A stretch of 64,000 nucleotides of DNA from contig CAWGTW010000012.1 of NCBI GenBank assembly GCA_963825565.1, positions 267,731 through 331,730 on the forward strand, given 5' to 3'. This document shows positions 54,622-63,990 of the stretch, piece by piece. Position 1 is the first letter of the stretch. Each line of letters starts with the position of its first letter. A model generated the notes under the pieces. The model was not told the origin of the DNA, ran no database searches, and saw only the letters and a program-made list of their open reading frames with translations. This DNA is from JBFGCT01 sp963825565 (lineage in GTDB: Bacteria > Actinomycetota > Acidimicrobiia > Acidimicrobiales > Ilumatobacteraceae). A program made the position numbers and the translations under genes.

Positions 54622-55431
54622 ATGTCGCTCCGCGTGATGACCTGGAATCTGTGGTGGCGGTTCGGTCCCTGGGAGCGGCGGCGGCCGGCGATCGTCGAGG
54701 TCATCCGCGCCGTCGACCCCGACATCGTGTGCCTGCAGGAGGTTTGGTCCGACGCGCACGACGACGACGCCGAGCGCATCGGCGAGGCGACCGGGCTCCA
54801 TGCGTTGCGCACCGGCCCGATCCTCTACGACGGCGAGTCGTTCGGCAACGCCGTGCTCGCCCGGTGGCCGCTCGAGCTGATCGCCGACGACCCCCTCCCC
54901 GGTGCCGACGGCCACCCCGGCCATCGCCGGGTCGTCGCTGCTGCGGTGGCGACGCCGTGGGGTCGCTGGCCGGTCGCGTCGACGCACCTCGACCACCGCT
55001 TCGACGCCTCGGCGACGCGCCAGCTGCAGGTCCGGTACCTGCTCGACCGATCCTGCGAGTGGCGAGGCGCGCCCGACCGGGACCCTCCGCTGGTCGTCGG
55101 CGCCGACCTCAACGCGGTCGCCGACAGCGAGGAGGTGCGGATGCTGACCGGGCGCCGGCCCGGCGTCGACGGCATCGTGTTCTCCGACGTGTGGGACCAG
55201 GCCGGCACCGGACCGGGGCGGACCTGGTCGCGCGACAACCCGTACACCGCCGACAGCGCCTGGCCCGATCGCCGCCTCGACTACGTGCTCGTGTCATGGC
55301 CGCGGCCGAAGCCGACCGGCAACCCGCAGCGGGCGTGGATCGTCGGCGACGGCCCGTCGATGGTCGAGGGCGAGGCGATCTGGCCGAGCGACCACGCCGC
55401 GGTCGTCGCCGATCTCGTCACGCCGACCTGA
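54622..55431 (+). CDS. Endonuclease/exonuclease/phosphatase-family protein
   Basis: 269 residues from ATG 54622. Catalytic motifs are in order: VMTWNLWW (~5-12), VCLQEVW (~37-43), STHLDHRF, VVGADLNAV (~165), LDYVLVSW and PSDHAAVVADL at the end. There is no signal peptide. The family includes phosphodiesterases and nucleases; the substrate is open. It is convergent with lipA. Confidence 0.9.
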   Translation: MSLRVMTWNLWWRFGPWERRRPAIVEVIRAVDPDIVCLQEVWSDAHDDDAERIGEATGLHALRTGPILYDGESFGNAVLARWPLELIADDPLPGADGHPGHRRVVAAAVATPWGRWPVASTHLDHRFDASATRQLQVRYLLDRSCEWRGAPDRDPPLVVGADLNAVADSEEVRMLTGRRPGVDGIVFSDVWDQAGTGPGRTWSRDNPYTADSAWPDRRLDYVLVSWPRPKPTGNPQRAWIVGDGPSMVEGEAIWPSDHAAVVADLVTPT

Positions 55432-55474
55432 CCGGCACACGGCCCGTCCACCGCACGATCGTGTGCCCGACGAT

Positions 55475-56359
55475 TCAGCGTGTCACCGCGACCGGCACCG
55501 GTTCGGCAGGTTCGGCCCGTTCGGCCGGTTCGGCCGGTTCGGCAGGGTCGACCGCGGCCGCCGCCGCCTTGGCGTGGTAACTCGACCGAGTCAGCGGGCC
55601 GGCCTCGACGTGGCCGATCCCGAACCCCTCGCCGATCGCCTTCCACCGCTCGAACTCGGCGGGCTCGGCGTAGCGGGCGATCGGGAGGTGCGTCGACGTC
55701 GGGCGAAGGTACTGGCCGATCGTCACGATGTCGACGCCGACGTCGGCGAGGTCGGCCAGGCAGCCGACGACCTCGTCGTCGGTCTCCCCGAGCCCGACCA
55801 TGAACCCGGTCTTGATCGTCAGACCGGCGGCGCCGGCCCGGGCGAGGACCGACAGCGATCGGGCGTAGCCGGCCGAAGGGCGCACCGCCCGTTGGAGCCG
55901 GGCGACGGTCTCGATGTTGTGGTTCAACACGTCGGGTCGCGACACGAACAGCAGGTCGAGCGCGGCCTCGTCTCCCTTGGCGTCGGAGATCAACGTCTCG
56001 ATCCTGGTCGCCGGACGGAGGGTCCGGATCGCCGCGACGCACGCTGCGACATGGGCCATGCCGCCGTCGGGCAGGTCGTCGCGGGCGACCATCGTCAGCA
56101 CTGCGTGGTCGAGGCCCATCCGCTCGATCGCCGCCGCGACGCGCGAGGGCTCGTCGGCCACGGGCGCGACCGGGTGGCGGGTGTCGACCAGGCAGAACCC
56201 GCACGCCCTCGTGCACCGGTCGCCGAGCACCATGAACGTCGCCGTCCCGTCGGACCAGCACTCCGACAGGTTCGGGCACCCGGCGTCCTCGCACACGGTC
56301 ACCAGATCGAGCGACCGGATCGTGCGCCGCAGCGCCATCGCCTCGGAGCCGAGCCGCAC
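55475..56359 (-). CDS. lipA: Lipoyl synthase, N-terminus replaced by an in-frame fusion
   Basis: LipA homology runs from about residue 2 of a GTG 56359 start (VRLGSEAMALRRTIRSLDLV) to the end. The auxiliary-cluster cysteines are in CEDAGCPNLSEC, the radical SAM CxxxCxxC is CTRACGFC, and the late RSSYHA motif is present. It would insert sulfur into protein-bound octanoate. The reading frame continues upstream into a CocE-like hydrolase without a stop, and the usual 10-25 N-terminal residues (with a KPxWLK-type motif) are missing. No good ribosome-binding site precedes 56359. The C-terminus has an AEP/AEP-rich tail of ~30 residues. Function may be intact if the join is an artefact. Confidence 0.85.
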   Translation of the reverse strand: MRLGSEAMALRRTIRSLDLVTVCEDAGCPNLSECWSDGTATFMVLGDRCTRACGFCLVDTRHPVAPVADEPSRVAAAIERMGLDHAVLTMVARDDLPDGGMAHVAACVAAIRTLRPATRIETLISDAKGDEAALDLLFVSRPDVLNHNIETVARLQRAVRPSAGYARSLSVLARAGAAGLTIKTGFMVGLGETDDEVVGCLADLADVGVDIVTIGQYLRPTSTHLPIARYAEPAEFERWKAIGEGFGIGHVEAGPLTRSSYHAKAAAAAVDPAEPAEPAERAEPAEPVPVAVTR

Positions 56360-58002
56360 CTTCGGGGGTATCGGCCAGGCGTCGAAACCGGCCTCGAATC
56401 GCGGCAGTGGCGTCCGGGGTTCGGTGCCGTCTGCAGCGCCCTGTTCGAACAGGATCCTGATGCGGGGGTCGGCCTCGAAGGTCGCCAGCGCCTCGTCGTA
56501 GGGCAGGCCGGCGAGCCGGTCGAGGTCGGGTACCGCGACGCTGACGCCGTAGAGGCCCGGGGTCAGCACCGGACCGATCAACGCTGCCGCGGTGAGATCG
56601 GGGGTCTCGCGGTCGACGTAGAGCTCGAGGAACTCGAGGTAGCGGACCATGATCGCCGGCGACACCGACTCGGTGTGGGCACCGTTGACCATCGTGGCGT
56701 AGAGCTCGGGTACGTTCGTGAGATCGTCCAGGAGCTCGGGGAAGTGTCCGCCGGTCTGTTCGTCCTGCCACGCGCCGGCCAGAAAGACCGGCACTTCGAT
56801 GCGATCGGCCAGCACCACCGGGGAGATCTCGTCGACCAGTTCGGGCACGTAGAACGTCGTGTCCTCGATGAGGGCCCGGGCGTCGGTGTTCTGGAGCCGC
56901 AACGCCTGGTTGGCTTCGCAGATGGTGTCGCCGGCGTCGACGAGTACCTGCTCCCAGCCCTGCCCATAGGGCTCGCTGTCGCGTTCGCGCTCGTCGGACC
57001 ATGCCACCGCGAAGCCGGTGTTCAGGATCCCGCCGGGCGAGAGCGTCGATCGGGCGGCGTCATCGAGGACCGACAGCGGGGTGATCGCGGCGAGGCTCGG
57101 GGGCTGCGCAGCGGCGACGAACAGCTGGGAGATACCCGGGTACGAGATGCCGACCATGCCCACCTCGTTGTGTTTCACCCAGTCCTGGGCGGCGACGGTC
57201 TCGATCACGTCGTATCCGTCGGTCAGCTGGACCGGCTCGAAGAACTGGAACGACCCGCCGCTGCATCCCGTGCCGCGCATGTTCACGCCGACCCAGGCGT
57301 ACCCGAGCGGCCCGAAGATGTCCTGCAACCCGGACGCGTCGGGGTTCGACGGTCCGTAGCCCGAGTACTCCACGACGGTGGGGTAGGGGCCCTCCTCGGC
57401 GGGGCCGGGCAGCACGACGTTGGCGCTGAGCGTCGTGCCGTCTCGCGTGGTGATGTAGGCGAAGCCGTCGGCGAGGGTCTGGCCGGTGTAGAGCGCCGGG
57501 TCGGGCGGATCGTCGATCGCAGCCACGACGGCGGGCTCGGACTCCTCGACGGCGGCACCGGCACCGGTCTCGCCGGCGCCCGTGCCGTGGTCCGCACCAC
57601 GTAGCTGCCAGGCTCGATGTCGCGCCACAGCAGCGACCCGAACTCGTCGGCCACGCCGGTGGCGACGACGGTGCCGTCGTCGTGCACCAGTTCGAGCGAC
57701 GTGCCCTCGGCGGCGTCGAGGACGGCGAGCTGTTCGAGGCTCGGCTGGACGGTGAAGCCGGCAGGGACCGTCGCGATCGCCGATGCCTCGGCATCGTCGG
57801 ACGCATCGGTGCCGTTGTCGCCGCTCGTCGGCAGTCGGGGTGACGACTTCGCCGAGTACCTCGGCCGCGGCCGGATCGGCGACGATGTCGTCGTCGTCGC
57901 TGCTGCAGCCCGCGGCGATGAGCGCTGCGACGACGAGCACTGCAGCGACGACGTGCGGCGCGTCCCCCTGGTGGACCGATGGCTCTGGGTCCAGCGATGC
58001 AT
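56360..58002 (-). pseudogene. CocE/NonD (X-Pro dipeptidyl-peptidase S15-like) hydrolase, 3'-truncated and frameshifted
   Basis: ATG 58002 leads into a lipoprotein signal (VVAAVLVVAALIAAGC) after a frame change at the G run near 57966. Two more frame changes are needed near 57838 and 57597. From ~57580 the frame is continuous: LYTGQTLADGFAYITTRDGT, YPTVVEYSGYGPSNP, VGVNMRGTGCSGG, and the nucleophile Ser in MVGISYPGISQ. The homology stops at RFEAGFDAWPIP near 56366, where the C-terminal ~200-250 residues (the S15 beta domain) should begin, and LipA sequence takes over. It would have been a secreted ester or peptide hydrolase. Confidence 0.75.
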
Positions 58003-58191
58003 ACCGGCATCGTCGCGCAACCGGCGGTCCCGCGGCGATGCGATTGACGGAGATCGTGGGGCACCCAGCCCAGGCGCGTCCGTCGGGGTGAGCGCAGCGT
58101 GGTCGCCGTACCATGGAGCGTCCGTCGCGGCACGTCGCCCGACGACAACCCCGACCCGCCGTGCCGCACCCCCATTGCCTGGATGTGTTCG

Positions 58192-59775
58192 ATGAGCAGC
58201 TCCGAGATCGTCACCGAAGCGGCCCGCCGCCGAACGTTCGCGATCATCTCGCACCCCGACGCGGGGAAGACGACCCTCACCGAGAAGTTCCTCCTCTACT
58301 CCGGCGCGGTCGCGCAGGCCGGCGCGGTGAAGGCTCGTTCGGGGCGCCGGTCGGCCCGGTCGGACTGGATGGCGATGGAGCAGGACCGAGGCATCTCCAT
58401 CGCCTCGACGGTGCTGCAGTTCCCGTACCGCGACCACGTCGTCAACCTGCTCGACACCCCGGTCACCGTCGACTTCTCCGAGGACACCTATCGGGTGCTC
58501 GCCGCCGTCGATGCCGCGGTCATGGTGCTCGATGCGGCCAAGGGCATCGAGGCCCAGACCCTCAAGCTCTTCGAGGTCTGCAAGGCGCGCGACATGCCGA
58601 TCCTGACCTTCGTGAACAAGTGGGACCGACCCGGACGCGAGCCGCTCGAGCTGATGGACCAGATCAGCGAACTCATCGGTCTCGAGACCACCCCGGTCAC
58701 CTGGCCGGTGGGGCAGGCCGGCGACTTCCGCGGGGTCATCGATCGCCGCACCGGTGACTTCGTGCGGTTCGCCCGCAGCAGCCGCGGTGCCACCGAGGCC
58801 GGCGAGGAGGTCGTCGGCGCAGCCGAGGCCGAGGCCGCCGAGGGCGACGCCTGGATCAACGCCGCCGAAGAGGTCGCGCTGCTCGACGAGATCGGCGCCA
58901 CCCACGATCCCAAGACGTTCATGGCCGGCGAGACCAGCCCGCTGTTCGTCGGGTCGGCGCTCACCAACTTCGGGGTGCGTCATCTCCTCGATGCGGTCAT
59001 CGACCTGGCGCCGTCACCGATGCCGCGCGAGGACGCTGCGGGCGAGCCCCGCAGCCTGGAGGCCCCGTTCTCGGCATTCGTGTTCAAGGTGCAGGCCAAC
59101 ATGGATCCGTCGCATCGCGATCGCATGGCGTTCATGCGCATCAACTCGGGACGGTTCGAACGCGGGATGCAGGTCACCCACGAGCGGCTGGGCAAGCCGT
59201 TCGGCGCGAAGTTCGCGACCACCGTCTTCGGTGCCGATCGCGACACCGTCGAGGAGGGCTTCCCCGGCGACGTCATCGGGTTGGTCAACGCGTCGGACCT
59301 GCGGATCGGCGACACGCTCTACGACGGCCCGAAGGTCGCGTTTCCGCCGATTCCCCGTTTCGAGCCGGAGCTCTTCTGGAGCGCCCGTCCCGTCGACGTG
59401 TCGAAGTCGAAGCAGTTCCGCAAGGGCCTCGACCAACTCGACGAGGAAGGCGTGGTGCAGGTGCTGCGCGACCTCGACGCGCCGACGGCTGCGCCGGTGC
59501 TCGGCGCCGTCGGCCAGATGCAGTTCGAGGTGTTCTCCCACCGGCTGCAGTTCGAGTTCGGCGCCGAGGTCGACATGTCGCCGACGTCGTGGGCCGTGGC
59601 CCGCCGCACCGACGCCGAGACCGCCGAAAAGGTGCGCCAACTGCGTGGCACTCGCGTGCTGGGCTCGCTCGACGGCACCCTCTTCGCACTGTTCGACTCG
59701 ACCGGTCGGCTGGCCCGCACCGTCGCCGACAACCCGGACTGGGTGCTCGAGCGCGTCGTCGAGACCGCCGGGTAG
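58192..59775 (+). CDS. prfC: Peptide chain release factor 3 paralog with disrupted G3 motif
   Basis: 527 residues from ATG 58192 (ATG 58183 also possible). G1 is SHPDAGKTT, G4 is NKWD, and the rest, including KQFRKGLDQLDEEGVVQV, reads like RF3. But G3 is D88-T-P-V-T-V-D-F instead of DTPGHRDF. In DNA, one C is missing from the C run at 58457-58460 and one T is extra at 58469, so the frame is restored after three wrong codons. The lost Gly and His are essential for GTP hydrolysis in translational GTPases. Either these are two sequencing errors or the paralog is GTPase-dead. The neighbours differ from those of copy 1. Confidence 0.85.
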   Translation: MSSSEIVTEAARRRTFAIISHPDAGKTTLTEKFLLYSGAVAQAGAVKARSGRRSARSDWMAMEQDRGISIASTVLQFPYRDHVVNLLDTPVTVDFSEDTYRVLAAVDAAVMVLDAAKGIEAQTLKLFEVCKARDMPILTFVNKWDRPGREPLELMDQISELIGLETTPVTWPVGQAGDFRGVIDRRTGDFVRFARSSRGATEAGEEVVGAAEAEAAEGDAWINAAEEVALLDEIGATHDPKTFMAGETSPLFVGSALTNFGVRHLLDAVIDLAPSPMPREDAAGEPRSLEAPFSAFVFKVQANMDPSHRDRMAFMRINSGRFERGMQVTHERLGKPFGAKFATTVFGADRDTVEEGFPGDVIGLVNASDLRIGDTLYDGPKVAFPPIPRFEPELFWSARPVDVSKSKQFRKGLDQLDEEGVVQVLRDLDAPTAAPVLGAVGQMQFEVFSHRLQFEFGAEVDMSPTSWAVARRTDAETAEKVRQLRGTRVLGSLDGTLFALFDSTGRLARTVADNPDWVLERVVETAG

Positions 59776-59795
59776 CGCTCGGGGGCGGTAGCGCT

Positions 59796-59883
59796 GGGGT
59801 CAGACCCCGCTTTCCCGCTTCCCCCTCATGCTGTGGCCTGGTCCTCGGTGCTCCGAGAAAGCGGGGAAGCGCGATCTGACCCC
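59796..59883. repeat. REP-like hairpin element 1 (GGGGTCAGA type)
   Basis: The left arm begins GGGGTCAGACCCCGCTTTC at 59796; the imperfect complement ends at 59883 (GATCTGACCCC). The arms are ~27 bp with a ~34-bp loop. It lies between prfC copy 2 and the monooxygenase gene and contains the present 3' end of the latter. Resembles repetitive palindromes mobilised by REP-associated tyrosine transposases; no such transposase is in this window. Confidence 0.8.
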
Positions 59884-61362
59884 GAACCGACGCAGGTGAA
59901 CGTCATGACGCCGTCGTCGACGGGGCCCTTGCCCAGCAGCTTGCGGTCCTCGTCGTAGTCCTGGGTGTTGCGCCACGGGTCGCGGTCGCCCTGGCGGGGC
60001 ATCGCGTGCATCATGCGCTGCATGTAGCCGGCCGAGAAGTCGTCGATCCACGGGCGAGTCGGCATCGTGCGGTCGGACAGCCGGAGTCGTGGCGTGGCGA
60101 TGTCGGTGCCGGTCTCGGCCATGTGGTTCAGCAGGCGGCACACGTAGGCGCAGGTGAGGTCGGACCGCAGTGTCCAGGAGGCGTTGATGTACCCGAACGA
60201 CGAGGCCAGGTTCGGGACGTCGGAGTAGGCGAGGCCCTTGTAGGTGAAGGTCCGTGAGAAGTCGACCTGGTCGCCGTCGACGAAGAAGTCCATCTCGCCC
60301 AGGGTCACCAGCTGGAGCCCGGTGGCGGTGATGATGATGTCGGCGTCGAGGTGCTCGCCCGATGTCAGCGCTATGCCGGTCTCGGTGAAGGTCTCGATGG
60401 TGTCGGTGACGACCGAGGCCTTGCCGGTGCGGATTGCCTCGAAGAAGTCGCCGTTGGGCACGAGGCACAGGCGTTGGTCCCACGGGTCGTACCGGGGGGT
60501 GAAGTGGGTGTCGACGTCGTAGTCGTCGCCGAGCTCCTTGCGGATCCCGCCGAGCAGCAGGTCGCGGACCTCGTCGGGCTCGGTGCGCGTCTTGTTGTAG
60601 AAGAGCTGGCCGAGGCGGATGTTCTTGAAGCGGGTGGCGGCGTATGCCGCCTTCTCGGGCAGGAACCGACGCAGCTTGTCCCCGATGGGGTCGGTGTCGG
60701 GGCGATTGACCATGTAGGTGGGCGACCGTTGCAGCATCGTGATGTGCGCGGTGTCGTCGGCCATCGCAGGGATGATCGTGACCACGGTGGCGCCCGAGCC
60801 GATGACCACGACGCGCTTGTCGGTGTAGCCGAGATCGTCGGGCCACTGCTGGGGTGGACGATGGTGCCGCCGAAGCGTTCCCTGCCGGGGAACTCCGGGG
60901 TGTAGCCCGCTCTGTAGGAGTAGTAGCCCGAGCACATGAACAGGAACCGGCAGCGGTGGCGGACCTCTGCGGCCTCACCGGTCTCGGGATCGACACGGGT
61001 CGCGGTGACCGTCCAGCGGGCGTCGTCGCTCGACCAGTCGGCGCGGCTGACCCACTGGCGATAGTGGATGTGGCGATCGATCCCGTACTCGGCTGCGGTC
61101 TCGCGCAGGTACGCCAGGATCGACGGGCCGTCGGCGATGGACTTCGCCTCCGTCCAGGGCTTGAACCGGTAGCCGAGGGTGTGCATGTCGCTGTCGGATC
61201 GGATGCCCGGGTAGCGGAACAGGTCCCACGTGCCGCCGAGGTCGTCGCGTCCCTCGAGGATCGCGTAGGTGCGGTCGGGACACATCGTCTGCAGGTGCCA
61301 GCCGGCACCGATCCGGAGATCCCGGCTCCGACCACCAGGACGTCGACGTCGAGCTCGATCAT
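59826..61362 (-). pseudogene. Baeyer-Villiger-type flavin monooxygenase, two frameshifts
   Basis: ATG 61362 starts DVDVLVVGAGISG, the FAD Rossmann motif. Frame changes are needed near 61313 (a base missing after ISG) and 60858 (a C missing in a C run). After repair the fingerprint FxGxxxHxxxWP is present (FGGTIVHPQQWP), followed by the NADPH motif VVVIGSGAT. Length about 510 residues fits. By family it inserts oxygen next to a ketone, as in steroid or cyclic ketone breakdown. The last ~18 codons (after VMTFTCVGSG) are read out of hairpin element 1, so the original C-terminus may be altered. Confidence 0.82.
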
Positions 61363-61368
61363 GGCGAT

Positions 61369-62525
61369 CTAGCGTAGTGCTGGGGTCAAGTCTTGCTTTC
61401 GACCAACTCTGTGTCGGCTCGCAGGGGGCGCCGCGTGGTGAGTTGGTTGAAGGCAAGACTTGACCCAGCGTTCAACCGCGATGAGGTCGCCGAGGGTGAC
61501 GAGCTGTTCCTCGCTGTTGCCGAGGGTGAGTTCGAGCTGGCGGGCCATCAGGTAGTAGCGGTGGAGGGGATAGTCGCGATCGACACCCACGCCGCCGTGG
61601 AGGTGCGTGGCCGCGTGCACCACCCGGAAGCCCGCCTCGCTCGACCACCAGCGGGCGATGGCGACCTCGCGTGCGGCGGGTCGGCCGTCGGCAATGCGCC
61701 AGGCGGCCTGGCGTGCGGTGAGGTTGACACCCTCGGTGTCGATGTAGGCGTCACCGGCGCGCTGGCTGACGGCCTGGAACGTGGCGATCGGACGGTCGAA
61801 CTGGTGGCGGATCTCGGCGTACTCGGCGGCCAGGTCGGTGGCGGCCTTGCAGGCACCGGCCAGCGTCGAGCAGATCGCCGATCGACCCGGAGGCGCAGCC
61901 ACGTCAGGATCTCGTCGGTGGAGGCGGTGCCGAGTCGGGTGCACGGTGTGGCGTCGAGGGTCAGCAACGCCTGGGGATGGTCGGTGGTCGTGCGCTGCGC
62001 AACGCGGGTGAGACCCGATGCGTCGGCGTCCACGAGGACCACCCCGTCGTCGGTCGGCACCAGGAACAGGTCGGCGTCGAGGCCCATCGGCACGCACGGT
62101 GCCGAGCCGGAGACCGTGTCGCCCGCCCGGGTGAAGCCGTCGCCGGCCACCAGCGCAGCGGTTGCGACGAGCTCGCCCGAGGCGATCCGGGGCAACACGT
62201 CGGCCCTCTGTGCGTCGGTGCCGAACTCGGCGATCGGCAGGCCCACCATCACGACGGTCTCGAGCATCGGCACCGTGGCGGCGTGGCGGCCGACGAGCTC
62301 GCACACGGCGCTGACCGCCATGAAGCCCAGACCGGAGCCGCCATGGGCCTCGGGCAGGGCTGCGCCGACGATGCCCGCTTCGGCGAGGGTCAGCCATGTG
62401 GTTCGGTCGAGGTGCACGTCGGCTGCGGCGAGCTCGCGCAGGTGCTCGTCGGTGACCTTGTCGCCGAGGATCTGCGCTGTGAGGTCGTAGATCGCCTGGT
62501 CTTCTTCGGAGAAATCGAAATCCAT
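61369..62525 (-). pseudogene. FadE28-like acyl-CoA dehydrogenase subunit, one frameshift
   Basis: ATG 62525 starts MDFDFSEEDQAIYDLTAQIL. The first ~210 residues are continuous; a frame change near 61883 is needed, after which the family sequence resumes (AICSTLAGACKAATDLAAEY, YAEIRHQFDRPIATFQ, and HLHGGVGVDRDYPLHRYY). The mix of a weak N-terminal half and an end without the catalytic Glu matches FadE28-type subunits, which pair with FadE29-type subunits in alpha2beta2 enzymes of steroid side-chain breakdown. The last ~32 codons after DLIAVER are read from hairpin element 2. It is downstream of the FadE29-like gene. Confidence 0.8.
61381..61467. repeat. REP-like hairpin element 2 (GGGGTCAAG type)
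   Basis: The left arm starts TGGGGTCAAGTCTTGCTTTC at 61381 and continues to 61409; the right arm (61440-61467) is its near-perfect complement, missing one G. The loop is ~30 bp. It lies between the monooxygenase and the next acyl-CoA dehydrogenase gene and again overlaps a 3' coding end. Confidence 0.85.
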
Positions 62526-62555
62526 GTCGGTGGGTCCTGTTCGTGCGTTCCGGTC

Positions 62556-62633
62556 GGGGTCAGACCCCGCTTTCTTCGTTTGGTCGTGGCCGGGTGGTCG
62601 AGGTCAGGAAAGCGGGAAAGCGGGATCTGACCC
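62556..62633. repeat. REP-like hairpin element 3 (GGGGTCAGA type)
   Basis: The left arm begins GGGGTCAGACCCCGCTTTC at 62556, identical over 19 bp to element 1; the right arm ends ATCTGACCC at 62633. It lies between the two acyl-CoA dehydrogenase genes, 12 bp after the stop of one and 30 bp upstream of the start of the other. Confidence 0.85.
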
Positions 62634-62645
62634 ATGGAGAAGGCC

Positions 62646-63812
62646 CTACCGGTCGGCTCGGGGGAAGCCCATGCCGAACATGGTGATGAGGTCGCGCTGC
62701 ATCTCGTTGGTGCCGCCGCCGAAGGTGAGGATGACCATCGAGCGGTACATCATCTCGAGCGAGCTGCCGAGGCCCGGATCCTCCTGCTTCAGGTAGCCGA
62801 GCTCGTTGTAGACCTGCATGAGACGCCGGAACGCCCGGTGTAGAACTCGGTGCCGTACACCTTGACCGACGACGAGTCGGCGACGTCGAGGTGCTTGGTG
62901 GCCACCTGCCATGCGACCTTCCAGTTCAGCAGGCGCAGGTACTCGAGCTCGGCGGTGACCTCGGCCAGGTTGCGACGCACCCATGGGATGTCGATGACCC
63001 GGGTGCCGTCCGCGCGGGTGGTCTCCTTCGCCCAGGCGACCGTGTTCTCGACGGCACGCTCGACGGTGGCAGACGAGCACGGGTGACGCGCTCGCGGTTG
63101 AGCTGGCTGGTGATGAGGCGCCAGCCCTGGTTCTCCTCGCCGATGATCGAGCTCGCCGGCACCCGCACATCGTCGAAGAACGTGTGGTTGATGTTGTGGC
63201 TCGACAGCAGGTTGAGTGGCTCGAGGGTGATGCCCGGCGTGTCGATGGGGATCACGAACGGCGAGATGCCCTTGTGCTTCGACACGTTGGGGTCGGTGCG
63301 GGCGGCGAGCCAGATGTAGTCGCAGCCGAGCGCCAGGCTCGTCCAGGTCTTCTGACCGTTGATGATGTACTCGTCGCCGTCGCGGACCGCCCGGGTGGTC
63401 AGCGACGCCAGGTCGGTGCCGGCATCGGGTTCGCTGTAGCCGATGCGAGAAGTGCAGCCGACCGGCGGCGATCTCGGGAAGGAACTGCTCCTTCTGCTCG
63501 GGGTGCCGTCATCCATGATCGTCGGACCCACCGTGTTGATCGTGAGCATCGGTGCCGGTGAGCCCGCTCGCATCGACTCGTCGTAGAGGTGAACTGCTCG
63601 ACGGCGCTGCGACCCTGGCCGCCGTACTCGGTGGGCCAGCCCATGGCGATCCAGCCGTCGGTGCCGAGTTGCTCGACGATCTTGCGCCGTAGCGGCCCCG
63701 TGCCCTCCTCGTGCTCCATCTCGCGACGCAGCTCGGGCGTGATCAGGTCCTTGTCGTACTGGCGGAGCTCGTCGCGCAGTGCGGCCTGCTCGTCAGTGAG
63801 ATCGATGAACAC
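62646..63812 (-). pseudogene. FadE29-like acyl-CoA dehydrogenase, at least five frameshifts
   Basis: GTG 63812 (or ATG 63854) starts VFIDLTDEQAALRDELRQY, as in FadE29. Pieces in three frames give GWPTEYGGQG, MLTINTVGPTIMDDGT, IGYSEPDAGTDLASL, GQKTWTSLALGCDYIWLAAR, LNLLSSHNINHTFFDDVRVP and finally ILTFGGGTNEMQRDLITMFG. Frame changes are needed near 63590, 63505, 63450, 63080 and 62840. FAD-binding and substrate motifs of the family are present. It would act with the FadE28-like subunit. The pair resembles the ChsE-type steroid side-chain dehydrogenases. Confidence 0.8.
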
Positions 63813-63904
63813 CGGTGCTACCCCGTGGACATCCGAACCGACAGTCTGACGCATCGTCAGATCCGGCGCACGCCGGAGCGGAACCACGGCGGGAGCGGTG
63901 GTGC

Positions 63905-63990
63905 GGGGTCGAGTCATGCTTCTCCTTCTCGGTGGCAGGGACGGCACCGGTCGGCCGCTCGGAGAAGGAAGAAAGCATGACTTGACCCCA
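63905..63990. repeat. REP-like hairpin element 4 (GGGGTCRAG type)
   Basis: The left arm starts GGGGTCGAGTCATGCTTCT at 63905 and the right arm ends GCATGACTTGACCCC at 63989, with a ~30-bp loop. It sits upstream of the FadE29-like gene at the edge of the window. The arms are closest to element 2. Confidence 0.8.
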
